This document shows positions 1 through 7,842 of a stretch of DNA of 64,000 bases, one piece after another. The notes under the pieces were generated by a model. That model saw only the letters and a list, made by a program, of their open reading frames with translations, had not been told where the DNA came from and did no database searches. The translations under genes were made by a program, and so were the position numbers. This DNA comes from an uncultured SAR86 cluster bacterium. Its GTDB lineage: Bacteria; Pseudomonadota; Gammaproteobacteria; Magnimaribacterales; D2472. Within the stretch, counting starts at the first letter, position 1. Each line of letters begins with the position of its first letter. The stretch lies in NCBI GenBank assembly GCA_902593675.1, contig CACJJI010000003.1:186001-250000 (forward strand), given 5' to 3'.

Positions 1-75
1 AATTTTGATGCCGAGGGTTACAAATACTCGAAAAAACTTTCGACTGAATCAGAACCAGTTTTTTTAAGGAACTAA
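1..75 (+). CDS. 3' end of a rightward gene cut by the window edge (unknown product)
   Basis: An open frame enters at base 1 and ends at a TAA at 73-75, giving 24 residues that finish ...EPVFLRN. It is lysine/serine rich and reads like a natural C-terminus. Its stop would overlap the 3' end of the convergent crotonase gene by 12 nt, a style seen elsewhere in this window. A second frame is also open to about base 67, so this call rests on plausibility only. No family can be recognised from so short a tail. Confidence 0.35.
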   Translation, partial: NFDAEGYKYSKKLSTESEPVFLRN

Positions 76-924
76 ACCGTCTTTTTCCCAAAATGAATGT
101 GTTGGCTCTAAGTCATCGTAATTAGCTTTTGATTTTTCCATAAAAGCTTTCATCGCAGCCTCCATGTCTTGCCCACTAATTAATGAAGAATTCCAAGCAG
201 CATGGTAATCAAGGGCTTCTTTGACGCTGTGATCGCGTGCGTAGTTTATTTGCTTTTTAATTACTCGAGTAACCAAAGGTGATTTAGAAGCTATTTCTTT
301 TGCTAATTCCAGTGAACCTTTTTCAAGCTCTTCTTTGGTCTCAAAAACCTTATTCATAAAGCCTAATTCTAGTGCTTCGGCTGGAAGAAATTTTCTACCG
401 GTATAAGCAAGCTCTCTGACCGCTCCGATAGGCATCAAGGTCGGCAATCTTTGGAGTGTTCCAACGTCAGCTGCAATCCCAATATCAACTTCAGCAATTT
501 TAAAAAAAGCATCTGATGAACAATGCCTGATATCACATGCAGCCACCATATCAATTCCACCTCCAACACATGCTCCTTGAATGGATGCGATGGTTGGCAT
601 GCGACATTCTTCTAAAGCTGTAAAGGTATCTTGCAGCTCGAGCACTTCATGATAAAAAGTTTCACGCATTCGAGCAGGATCTTTTTTTGGGCCGTCCTTA
701 TCTGCAGGGGCAAAATTTGCTAAATCCATGCCTGCATTAAAGTGCTTGCCTTCTCCTTTAAGTAAAATAACTCTAGCTTCGGCATTCTTATCTAATTCTT
801 TCACTATTTCTGGTAGCTCTTTCCAGAATAATCGAGTCATCGAATTAAATTCATCGGGGCGATTCATCACCACATGAGCCACGTGATCCTTAACGCTGAC
901 ATCAAAACATGTGTATTTACTCAT
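64..924 (-). CDS. Crotonase-family enzyme, probable delta(3,5)-delta(2,4)-dienoyl-CoA isomerase (ECH1-like)
   Basis: A 286-residue enoyl-CoA hydratase/isomerase superfamily protein. Oxyanion-hole elements are HFNAGMDL (about 61-68) and GACVGGG (about 117-123). Asp125, Glu145 and Asp153 have the same +20/+28 spacing as the Asp176/Glu196/Asp204 catalytic set of rat ECH1, and the surrounding AADVGTLQRLP is ECH1-like. The expected role is moving double bonds of dienoyl-CoA during beta-oxidation of unsaturated fatty acids in the cytoplasm. The start is the ATG at 922-924, overlapping the stop of a small upstream ORF, so the two are probably co-transcribed. Other crotonase activities cannot be excluded. 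Confidence 0.88.
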   Translation of the reverse strand: MSKYTCFDVSVKDHVAHVVMNRPDEFNSMTRLFWKELPEIVKELDKNAEARVILLKGEGKHFNAGMDLANFAPADKDGPKKDPARMRETFYHEVLELQDTFTALEECRMPTIASIQGACVGGGIDMVAACDIRHCSSDAFFKIAEVDIGIAADVGTLQRLPTLMPIGAVRELAYTGRKFLPAEALELGFMNKVFETKEELEKGSLELAKEIASKSPLVTRVIKKQINYARDHSVKEALDYHAAWNSSLISGQDMEAAMKAFMEKSKANYDDLEPTHSFWEKDGLVP

Positions 925-1081
925 TTGAATCTACCTCATTTTTGATGTTTTGAACTATCTCTCTTAGCTCATCGACTAATTCGAACGTTTTGTGATGAGG
1001 GAGGACTACTTTTCTCTCAGTGCTGAGTTTTTTAAGTCCATTATCTAACTCATCTAATTTGGTGATTATTTCTTTGCTCAT
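917..1081 (-). CDS. Small hypothetical protein (54 aa) co-encoded with the crotonase
   Basis: An ATG at 1079-1081 opens a 54-codon frame (MSKEIITKLD...) ending in TAA at 917-919. This overlaps the crotonase start by 8 nt in a typical translationally coupled arrangement. The product is highly charged, rich in Lys, Glu and Leu, without membrane segments, and looks alpha-helical or coiled-coil-like (KLDELDNGLKKL, VDELREIVQNIKNEV). I recognise no family. The overlap and sensible composition argue that it is translated, but it may be only a leader ORF. Confidence 0.5.
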   Translation of the reverse strand: MSKEIITKLDELDNGLKKLSTERKVVLPHHKTFELVDELREIVQNIKNEVDSNE

Positions 1082-1126
1082 GGCTACAATAGGTTTCTAA
1101 ACAAAAAATTATAATAGCTTGAATCT

Positions 1127-1975
1127 ATGAAAGCACGTCTCTGGCAAAGTTTATTTCTTTTAAATGCTCTGATCACAACAGAACTGAGTTTTGCAGATGA
1201 CGCAAACAAAGATGTTAGAGACCTCAAAGAACAAAATATCATGTCTGTTCTTTACCAACAGACGGCAGCCGAAAGACTGGCGGGAAGTCTGCAAACTTTT
1301 AGATCAGCTAAGCAAGCCTTAGACAATGCACTTACAGATCCATCTTGGAGCGCTTTGCCAGGACAAGATATTCAGGGAAAAAAGCCAGCCATCATCGTCG
1401 ATGTCGATGAGACAGTTTTAGACAACACTGCTTATGAAGCCCGAATGATTCTTGATGGCACCAAGTATCCTGAAGGCTGGGTCAGTTGGGGCAAAGAAGC
1501 ATCTGCTGCCGAGGTTCCTGGAGCAAAAGACTTTCTGAATTATGCCGCTGCAAAAGGCGTAACAATTTTTTATATCACCAACCGAGTGGTTGAATTAAAA
1601 GAAGCCACCCAAAATAATCTTACTAAGCTCGGCATACCCTGGGATCAAACCAAAGAGACAATTTTAATGCGTGGAGAAAATAATTGGGGTTCTGACAAAG
1701 GCTCAAGAAGAGCATTGGTGGCTCAAGAATACAGAGTCCTATTGATGGCAGGAGATAATTTGGGTGACTTTGTAGATGCCAAAGATAATAATTTGAGCCC
1801 GCAAAACAGAAAAGCCATTGTTGAAGAGTATGCAGATTATTGGGGCGAAAAGTGGTTCATGCTTCAAAACATTGCTTACGGCGATTGGGAAGGTGCTCTT
1901 TATGATTTTAATTATTCACTATCCCCTGATGAGGTGCATAATACTCGTATAGAATCATTGGAACCCCTTAGATAA
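1127..1975 (+). CDS. Exported HAD acid phosphatase, lipoprotein e(P4) / class C family
   Basis: A 282-residue HAD-superfamily IIIB phosphatase. An N-terminal hydrophobic signal (about 5-22, ending near SFA-DD) suggests export to the periplasm. No lipobox cysteine is visible, so it is probably soluble. The catalytic DVDET motif is at about 92-96 (nucleophile Asp92, acid/base Asp94). YITNR supplies the motif II Thr and MAGDNLGDF the motif IV acids. e(P4) enzymes dephosphorylate nucleotides and other phosphomonoesters, releasing phosphate and nucleosides for uptake. It lies 4 nt before an alkaline phosphatase gene, suggesting a two-gene phosphate- or nucleotide-scavenging operon. No clear Shine-Dalgarno precedes the ATG; a TATAAT at 1110-1115 would give a nearly leaderless mRNA. 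Confidence 0.88.
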   Translation: MKARLWQSLFLLNALITTELSFADDANKDVRDLKEQNIMSVLYQQTAAERLAGSLQTFRSAKQALDNALTDPSWSALPGQDIQGKKPAIIVDVDETVLDNTAYEARMILDGTKYPEGWVSWGKEASAAEVPGAKDFLNYAAAKGVTIFYITNRVVELKEATQNNLTKLGIPWDQTKETILMRGENNWGSDKGSRRALVAQEYRVLLMAGDNLGDFVDAKDNNLSPQNRKAIVEEYADYWGEKWFMLQNIAYGDWEGALYDFNYSLSPDEVHNTRIESLEPLR

Positions 1976-1979
1976 GGCC

Positions 1980-3119
1980 ATGAAAAAATCCTTGCTAATT
2001 TTTAGCACCTGTATGCTCTTTGCTTGTGTGTCTAGAGATAATATAGAGCTGGTCGCTATTGGCTCTGAGACACAACCATCCACGGCTCTTCAAAAAGCCT
2101 CAAAATCAAAAGCAAAAAACGTTATTTTGTTTATTGGAGATGGCATGGGCCCCAATCAGGTTGCTTTAGCAAAATTTGCAACCGGTGGTCCTGACCATAG
2201 GCTGTCTTTTGAAAATTTTCCGATCACTGGCATTGTCTATAATCATTCTGCTCAAAGTCTTTATACCGATTCAGCTGCATCTGCCACAACTTGGGCTACA
2301 GGAGTTAAAACAATTAATCGATATTTAGCAGTTGATGCTGAGAAAAAATTTCTACCCACTATTCCCGAGCTTTTAAGCGCAAAAGGTTTTAAATCCGGTC
2401 TGGTTGCAACCTCATCCATTACTCATGCAACACCTGCAGCTTTTTATGCGCACATTGATAGTCGCTACAAAGAAAAAGAAATCGCAAAAATGCTACTAGA
2501 TTCTGACATAGATATCGCATTGGGCGGTGGCCAAGAATTTTTTAATGTCACACCATCAGCAGATACCCCTTTCATGATATATGACAAGAAACTGTTAGAT
2601 AAAGATTTACTCAATTCCAAACAACAGGTCATAGGCCTTTTTGCTGAAGACGGATTTGATAGAAGACAAGGAACCCCAACTCAGCTTGAAATGACTCAAG
2701 TTGCTCTGAATTTTCTTGAAAACAAATCTCAAAATTGTGCTGGATTTTTTTTAATGTCTGAAGGCAGTCAAATCGATTGGGCAGGGCATGATAATGATGC
2801 TCAATACATGCTGGTTGAATTTGATGATTTTGATGCAACTGTTCAAGCTGCAACAGACTTTGCTATTAAAAATCAAGATACCCTGATTCTTGTGACCGCA
2901 GATCATGCTACCGGAGGCTTGGTTTTACAGCGCCCGAAGGGTTCAAATGTTAGAGCGCAATGGACCACTGGAAGTCATGACCTTTCACCGATAAATATTT
3001 ATGCTTATGGCCCAGGCTCAGAGCTGTTCAGTGGGGTGATGGATAACACAGAAATCTTTGAGCGTATATTGCAGGCTCTCGATTATGAGAATCTAGATTC
3101 AAGTAATTGCAGCAACTAA
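1980..3119 (+). CDS. Alkaline phosphatase family lipoprotein
   Basis: A 379-residue PhoA-superfamily phosphomonoesterase. The N-terminus is a lipoprotein signal with lipobox LFAC (Cys about 16), predicting an outer- or inner-membrane-anchored periplasmic enzyme. Metal-site and catalytic motifs are present: FIGDGMG (metal Asp), TDSAASATTW (Ser nucleophile), HATPAAFYAH, SEGSQIDWAGHDND (metal ligands) and VTADHATGGL. It hydrolyses phosphate monoesters to inorganic phosphate. The start is 4 nt after the acid phosphatase stop, so the pair is likely one transcript. Its last 21 nt overlap the 3' end of a convergent HAD gene. No Pho-box pair was recognised upstream. Confidence 0.9.
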   Translation: MKKSLLIFSTCMLFACVSRDNIELVAIGSETQPSTALQKASKSKAKNVILFIGDGMGPNQVALAKFATGGPDHRLSFENFPITGIVYNHSAQSLYTDSAASATTWATGVKTINRYLAVDAEKKFLPTIPELLSAKGFKSGLVATSSITHATPAAFYAHIDSRYKEKEIAKMLLDSDIDIALGGGQEFFNVTPSADTPFMIYDKKLLDKDLLNSKQQVIGLFAEDGFDRRQGTPTQLEMTQVALNFLENKSQNCAGFFLMSEGSQIDWAGHDNDAQYMLVEFDDFDATVQAATDFAIKNQDTLILVTADHATGGLVLQRPKGSNVRAQWTTGSHDLSPINIYAYGPGSELFSGVMDNTEIFERILQALDYENLDSSNCSN

Positions 3120-3749
3120 GTCTTTAAGACTAGGAAATGTTTCAATGCCATTTTGTAAAATTCTATTTTTGCCTGGTGTGATCCAGATCACTTGTTTGAT
3201 TCCTGCTTTAACTGCAGCTGTGGCCACTTTAAAATCATCATCAATAAATATTGCATCTTCAAAATCTAAATTTAAATTATGTCTTGCTAAAACCCAGAAT
3301 TCTTTTTGTTCTTTCGGGTAACCGACATGCATACTGTAAAAAATTGAGTCAAAAAATTTTAGAAAATCTTGAATTTCAGCTTTGTATTCCTGCACCCTTG
3401 GATCTCCATTGGTAAGAATGTGCTTAGGATTTTTTAAAACAGATAATTTTTGCAGAGCCTCATGTGACCCTACTAAATAAGAACACTTCTCTTCTTTTGC
3501 TTTAATAATTTCCATGCAGTCAACATCAAGCAGATCATCCCAATAATTTAGATCATAAAAATTTAGAGTCCCTCTTTGTGCATCTATTTCTGCTTGAATC
3601 TTTTCTTGAGCTTCTTCTATGCTTTGGTTGGCTTTATCTGCTACATGTTCTGGCAGCCATAACTCCCAAAACTTTATATCGTAACTAAGATCTAAGATAA
3701 CTCCGTCAAGATCTGAGAGAATTGCAGTGGTAGAATTAAGCTTTACCAT
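3099..3749 (-). CDS. HAD-superfamily hydrolase, YrfG/nucleotidase-like
   Basis: A 216-residue cytoplasmic haloacid dehalogenase-like phosphatase. LSDLDGVILDL near the N-terminus carries the DxD nucleophile pair, LTNGD is motif II, the Lys in YPKEQKEF is motif III and FIDDD is motif IV. A roughly 90-residue helical cap separates motifs I and II. The layout resembles the GMP/IMP 5'-nucleotidase YrfG, which neighbours nudE/cysQ in other gammaproteobacteria; here cysQ is divergently adjacent. The substrate is inferred from context and is uncertain. Confidence 0.75.
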   Translation of the reverse strand: MVKLNSTTAILSDLDGVILDLSYDIKFWELWLPEHVADKANQSIEEAQEKIQAEIDAQRGTLNFYDLNYWDDLLDVDCMEIIKAKEEKCSYLVGSHEALQKLSVLKNPKHILTNGDPRVQEYKAEIQDFLKFFDSIFYSMHVGYPKEQKEFWVLARHNLNLDFEDAIFIDDDFKVATAAVKAGIKQVIWITPGKNRILQNGIETFPSLKDLVAAIT

Positions 3750-3756
3750 TAAAGAA

Positions 3757-4572
3757 ATGCTATCTAAAAATTTAGAACCTATTATCCCTCAATTAGAGGA
3801 GTTAACGCGTAGTTTATTTCCTGAGATTCTAAAAATTTATCAGAATCCAAGGTCTAGTGCTCAAGAAAAAAAAGATGGATCTCCGGTGACAGCTGCAGAT
3901 ATGTATGCTCATAAAGCTATAGTTAAGTTTCTGAAGAAACACTTTCCTGATATTCCAGTTGTTTCAGAAGAGAATTTCAAGCAAACAAATTACAAGCCAG
4001 CAAAAGAGTTTTGGATAATTGATCCTATTGATGGAACTAAAGAGTTTGTTAATAAATCCGATGAGTTCACAACCAACATTGCGCTTATTCAAAATGGAAA
4101 ACCTGTTCTGGGTGTGGTCGGTGCGCCAGCTTTTGATCAAGTTTGGTCAGGCATAGCAAACCAAACAAGCAAGAAAATGAAAGTTGATACTAGAAAACGA
4201 GAAACCCTTCGGATAGTTACCAGCAGAAGTCATAGAACGGTTATAGATACTGCTTTTTTAAATTTTTTAGATAAAAAAGGAAAAAGATTGAAAATTATAT
4301 CTAAAGGCAGTTCCCTTAAAATTTGTGCTTTGGCAGATAATAAAGCTGATATTTATCCACGATTTGGTCCAACTTCTGAATGGGATATAGCTGCAGCTGA
4401 TGCTGTGCTTCGATCTAGAGGGGGAGGTATTTTTCAGATAGATAGCCATAAACCTCTTGAATATGGGAAAAAAGACAGCATATTAAACCCTATGTTCATA
4501 GCAATAAGAAATTTGAACGAAAAAAGGACAATTTTGTCTCTGATAGGTGGTTTTAGTAAAAATTTGCTATAA
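3757..4572 (+). CDS. cysQ: 3'(2'),5'-bisphosphate nucleotidase CysQ
   Basis: An inositol-monophosphatase-fold enzyme that converts 3'-phosphoadenosine 5'-phosphate to AMP, recycling the by-product of sulfate assimilation. Metal-binding motifs are VVSEEN, IDPIDGTKEF and the C-terminal EWDIAAADA. The length from the ATG at 3757 is 271 residues, close to the family norm. A GTG at 3727 in frame would add 10 residues but overlaps the divergent HAD gene's start, so ATG 3757 (MLSKNLEPI) is preferred. The 7 nt between the two start codons mean promoters lie inside the opposing genes. Confidence 0.9.
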   Translation: MLSKNLEPIIPQLEELTRSLFPEILKIYQNPRSSAQEKKDGSPVTAADMYAHKAIVKFLKKHFPDIPVVSEENFKQTNYKPAKEFWIIDPIDGTKEFVNKSDEFTTNIALIQNGKPVLGVVGAPAFDQVWSGIANQTSKKMKVDTRKRETLRIVTSRSHRTVIDTAFLNFLDKKGKRLKIISKGSSLKICALADNKADIYPRFGPTSEWDIAAADAVLRSRGGGIFQIDSHKPLEYGKKDSILNPMFIAIRNLNEKRTILSLIGGFSKNLL

Positions 4573-4603
4573 TTATCTGTTCTTAATAACTATGGTTTAT
4601 AAT
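4565..4603 (+). promoter_or_regulatory. Probable rpoH promoters (extended -10, plus second TATAAT)
   Basis: TGCTATAAT at 4565-4573 is a perfect extended -10 element (TGnTATAAT) inside the end of cysQ. A second TATAAT lies at 4598-4603, about 22 nt before the rpoH ATG. Neither has a convincing -35 at 17 nt. Tandem promoters are common for rpoH, but which is used cannot be told from sequence. Confidence 0.5.
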
Positions 4604-4625
4604 TAGTTATTATTAAAACATATAT

Positions 4626-5486
4626 ATGGGTACAGACTTACAAACAATAACGCTTTCTACTCCAGGCAAGGACATTGAATCCTATTTGTCTTGTGTCCAT
4701 GCTATTCCTATCCTGACTGCTGAACAAGAACAAGAACTAGCGCAAAAGCTTTATGAGAACAACGATCTTGAGGCTGCTCGTCAGCTTGTTTTATCACACT
4801 TAAGGTTTGTGGTGCACATCGCAAGATCATACCAAGGCTATGGCCTGCCTCTGGCTGACATTATTCAAGAAGGTAATGTTGGGCTGATGAAGGCCGTTGA
4901 TCGGTTTGATCCTAACAGAGGAGTCAAGGTTGTATCTTTTGCTGTGCATTGGATCAAAGCCGAAATTCATGAATACATTCTTAAGAATTGGAGAATGGTA
5001 AAGATTGCAACAACTAAAGCTCAAAGAAAACTTTTCTTTAACCTCAGAAGCAAGAAAAAAACCCTTGATTGGTTGACGCAAGAAGAAGCCGAAAAGATAG
5101 CTGAAGACCTCAATGTGGAGGTAAAAGATGTCTTGCACATGGAAAATCGACTGACCTCGCATGACTCAGCATTCGACGCTCCAGCTGGCAGTGATGATGA
5201 GGGCGATGTTCTTTCTCCATCTCAATACCTTGAAGACAAATCATCCAGTCCAGAAATACTTGTTGAGGCCCAAGAAGTCTCTGATCATAATTCACAAGAG
5301 CTTTCCATGGCTTTATCAACCCTCGACGATAGAAGTAAAGATATTATTGCTAGAAGATATCTTGCAGATGAGAAAGAAACCCTTCATGACCTAGCTGATG
5401 AGTATAATGTTTCTGCAGAAAGAATTAGGCAAATTGAAAATGGAGCATTGAAAAAACTCAAAGCCGCCATGTCTAACGCAGCCTAA
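4626..5486 (+). CDS. rpoH: RNA polymerase heat-shock sigma factor RpoH (sigma-32)
   Basis: A 286-residue group 3 sigma factor of sigma-32 length. Region 2 carries LPLADIIQEGNVGLMKAVDRF and the -10-recognition part VVSFAVHWIKAEI. The adjacent region KNWRMVKIATTKAQRKLFFNLR is the RpoH box. Region 4 ends with the helix-turn-helix LHDLADEYNVSAERIRQIENGALKKL. It directs core polymerase to heat-shock promoters. The usual ftsYEX neighbours are absent; trmB follows in the same frame, 15 nt after the stop if its AUU start is correct. Confidence 0.97.
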   Translation: MGTDLQTITLSTPGKDIESYLSCVHAIPILTAEQEQELAQKLYENNDLEAARQLVLSHLRFVVHIARSYQGYGLPLADIIQEGNVGLMKAVDRFDPNRGVKVVSFAVHWIKAEIHEYILKNWRMVKIATTKAQRKLFFNLRSKKKTLDWLTQEEAEKIAEDLNVEVKDVLHMENRLTSHDSAFDAPAGSDDEGDVLSPSQYLEDKSSSPEILVEAQEVSDHNSQELSMALSTLDDRSKDIIARRYLADEKETLHDLADEYNVSAERIRQIENGALKKLKAAMSNAA

Positions 5487-5501
5487 GCAAGGCATTTTCT
5501 T

Positions 5502-6158
5502 ATTAATCAAGATAAGCCATACCTAACAAGTTTTGTAAAAAGACTTGGTCGCATAACTGCATCCCAAAAAAGCGCATTAAAATCGTTGGAACACCATCAT
5601 CTATCAGGAGCCGATGAGCTCTTAGAATTAAAGCAGGGCTTTGAAAAAATTATTCTAGAGATAGGATTTGGCAATGGAGAAAACACAGCTTTCTTAGCAG
5701 CCGAAAACCCGAATGCACTAGTCGTTGCATCAGAAGTCTATCTTTCAGGAATAGGCAGCCTTCTTAATAGCATCGCTCAGAATTCCCTAAATAATATAAA
5801 AATTTATGATGATGATGTTCGTGAGCTGCTTTTAAAACTTCCAAATGAAATTTTTGATGAAATTTATATTATTTGCCCCGATCCATGGCCAAAAGCTAGG
5901 CATCATAAACGCAGGCTAATTAAGCATGACTTTTTAAAAGTTTTAGCCAACGTTTTAAGGCAAGAGGGGACGGTATATATTTCAACGGATTGGGAAAATT
6001 ATGCTGAGTCTATTGAGGAAGAGGCAGAAAAATCTAAAGAAAGTTTCTTATTAAAAAAAATTTCTAATGAAGGCATGCCCATCACTCGCTTCCAACAGAG
6101 GGCAAAAAATGAGGGCAGATCGATACATACTTTTTTATTAACCGTTTTAAAAAAATAG
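5502..6158 (+). CDS. trmB: tRNA (guanine-N7)-methyltransferase TrmB, probable ATT start
   Basis: A SAM-dependent methyltransferase that makes m7G46 in tRNA. Motifs include LEIGFGNGENTAFLA (SAM site), PDPWPKARHHKRRL (the TrmB PDPWPKxRHxKRR signature) and ISTDWENYAE. The first ordinary start in frame is TTG 5586, but family-specific homology continues upstream: codons 5529-5585 read SFVKRLGRITASQKSALKS, matching the TrmB N-terminal SFVRRxGRLTxxQ block. Between the in-frame rpoH stop (5484) and this block there is no ATG, GTG or TTG. ATT 5502, nine bases after an AAGG, is the best candidate and gives 218 residues. The 3' end overlaps convergent hemW by 12 nt. Confidence 0.88.
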   Translation: MNQDKPYLTSFVKRLGRITASQKSALKSLEHHHLSGADELLELKQGFEKIILEIGFGNGENTAFLAAENPNALVVASEVYLSGIGSLLNSIAQNSLNNIKIYDDDVRELLLKLPNEIFDEIYIICPDPWPKARHHKRRLIKHDFLKVLANVLRQEGTVYISTDWENYAESIEEEAEKSKESFLLKKISNEGMPITRFQQRAKNEGRSIHTFLLTVLKK

Positions 6159-7235
6159 TTGAATTGTCTCATTGAGGAATTGATACCCCTTTTGAGTAGC
6201 TCCAATCTTATCTTTTAACAGCAAGCCCTCATCAACACCTCTTTGATATTTTTTTAAAAAACTTGCAGGCAGATCAATCGTTAAGTCTTGATGTTGCAGA
6301 CCATCTTTAATTCTAAGCAGATTCATTGCTAGGTCCATATCAAGCTCATTGCCTGCAATTGTTTTTAATTCAGCCGATTTTTGATTTTTTATGTAACTTT
6401 CTAAGGGTTTTATTTTTCTATATCTGATTATTTCTTGCTGATTTGATATTTTGCTATGTGACCCTGGTCCGACCCCTAAGAAATCTCCAAACCGCCAGTA
6501 ATTTAAATTATGTTGGCTTTGATATCCTGGTTTAGACCATGAAGAAACTTCATATTGCTCAAAACCATTTTTTTCAAGAAGATTTTTTGCAATGACTTCC
6601 ATTTTCTCAATCGCTTCTTCACCAGGCAGCAACAGCTCTTTTTTATAAAAAATAGTATTTGGTTCAATTGTTAATTGGTACAAAGACAGGTGATTTACAT
6701 TTAAAGCGATAATTGTTTCTAAATTTTTAGCAACTGACTTAGGTGTTTGCTTTTCAATGCCATAGATTAAATCAATGCTTGAATTGATGTCTTTAAGTGT
6801 TTTGGTAGCTTGAATCGCAGACTTTCGATCATGGTTGCGTCCTAAAGCTTGCAATTCTTGATCACTATAGCTTTGGATTCCCAGTGATATCCGATTAATA
6901 CCTACTCCCAATAATCCTTCTACTTTTTTTTCAGAAACATCATTTGGATTCATCTCTAAAGTTATTTCAGTTTCAGAGGACTCAAGCCTATCTTTAACAG
7001 AATCTAATATCTGTTTGATTGATTGGTTTGAAGCAAGTGAAGGAGTGCCACCACCAAAATAAACACTTTTAAATTTTCTATTAGCTATGAAATCACTGGA
7101 ATGTTTAATGTCTTTGATGATTGCTTCTGCTAGCCTTGCGTCGTTTCCATTTACAGGTTCAGTGGTAATAGAAAAATCACAATAGGGGCATTGTGTTTCA
7201 CACCAAGGTAGATGCACATAAAGGCTGAGAGGCAT
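6147..7235 (-). CDS. hemW: Radical SAM heme chaperone HemW (HemN-like)
   Basis: About 362 residues. The radical-SAM cysteine motif appears as WCETQCPYCDF near residue 15 (CxxxCxxC), followed by YFGGGTPS and LGIQSYSDQELQALGR, which are HemW/HemN hallmarks. HemW binds heme and a 4Fe-4S cluster and acts as a heme chaperone; it lacks the extra N-terminal Cys and longer arm of true HemN. The start chosen is ATG 7235 (MPLSLYVHLPW), 1 nt after the rdgB stop; a TTG at 7259 in frame would add eight residues inside rdgB. It is the last gene of the yggS-to-hemW block and converges on trmB. Confidence 0.92.
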   Translation of the reverse strand: MPLSLYVHLPWCETQCPYCDFSITTEPVNGNDARLAEAIIKDIKHSSDFIANRKFKSVYFGGGTPSLASNQSIKQILDSVKDRLESSETEITLEMNPNDVSEKKVEGLLGVGINRISLGIQSYSDQELQALGRNHDRKSAIQATKTLKDINSSIDLIYGIEKQTPKSVAKNLETIIALNVNHLSLYQLTIEPNTIFYKKELLLPGEEAIEKMEVIAKNLLEKNGFEQYEVSSWSKPGYQSQHNLNYWRFGDFLGVGPGSHSKISNQQEIIRYRKIKPLESYIKNQKSAELKTIAGNELDMDLAMNLLRIKDGLQHQDLTIDLPASFLKKYQRGVDEGLLLKDKIGATQKGYQFLNETIQLFF

Positions 7236-7236
7236 T

Positions 7237-7842
7237 TTATTCAGAAGCAAACCCTTCAATCTTTCTTTTTAACACTTGGATAGCTTTTCCTCGATGGCTA
7301 AGCAAAGCTTTTTCTTCTGTACTCATTTCACCCAAAGATAAATTGCTATCCTTTGGGTAGAACATAGGGTCATAACCAAATCCATTGGCTCCTTGCATTG
7401 TTGTTTTTACAAAGCCTTCAAGCAGTCCTGTTGCAATCAGAGGGAAGGGGTCTGCAGAAGCTTGTACCAAAACTAAAACGCAAACAAAGTATGCCTTGGT
7501 TTGATTTAAATCTAGCGCCTCAAGTTCTTTTCTTAGATGTTGTCTATTTTCTTCGTCCGTTGCATTCTCATGTGCATATCTAGCAGATCGCAATCCTGGT
7601 AAATTATTTAAGGCTGGTATTATCAAGCCTGAATCATCTCCCAGAGATACCATGCCAGAGGCATTATTTGCTACTCGAGCCTTTTGGAGGCTGTTTTCAA
7701 AGAATGTTTCACCAAGCTCTTCTTCTGGTGTAATGTTTAGCGAGCTTTGTGAAATTATTTTAAAGTTGGGCAGCAGCAGAGCAAATTCTTTTAATTTGCC
7801 TGAATTATTAGTTGCAACAACAATGGTTGGTTTGTCAGCCAA
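7237..7842 (-). CDS. rdgB: dITP/XTP pyrophosphatase RdgB (HAM1/YggV family)
   Basis: Hydrolyses non-canonical purine triphosphates (dITP, XTP) to monophosphates, keeping them out of DNA and RNA. Family motifs: VATNNSGKLKEF near the N-terminus, ARVANNASG / LGDDSGLIIPAL (catalytic Asp-Asp-Ser), PGLRSARYA, GFGYDPMFYP and LSHRGKA at the C-terminus. No ATG is available. The best start is TTG 7842 (MADKPTIVVATNNSG), whose 8 nt overlap the metW stop (TTGGCTGA); TTG 7866 is an alternative adding eight residues. It lies between metW and hemW, an order conserved in gammaproteobacteria. Confidence 0.93.
   Translation of the reverse strand: MADKPTIVVATNNSGKLKEFALLLPNFKIISQSSLNITPEEELGETFFENSLQKARVANNASGMVSLGDDSGLIIPALNNLPGLRSARYAHENATDEENRQHLRKELEALDLNQTKAYFVCVLVLVQASADPFPLIATGLLEGFVKTTMQGANGFGYDPMFYPKDSNLSLGEMSTEEKALLSHRGKAIQVLKRKIEGFASE

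Noticed and set aside
1081..1126. Pho box upstream of the phosphatase pair
   Set aside because: No pair of CTGTCAT-like half-sites; the spacer is only 45 nt.
5161..5394. Overlapping frames inside rpoH on both strands
   Set aside because: Completely covered by the conserved sigma-32 coding sequence; composition is not protein-like.
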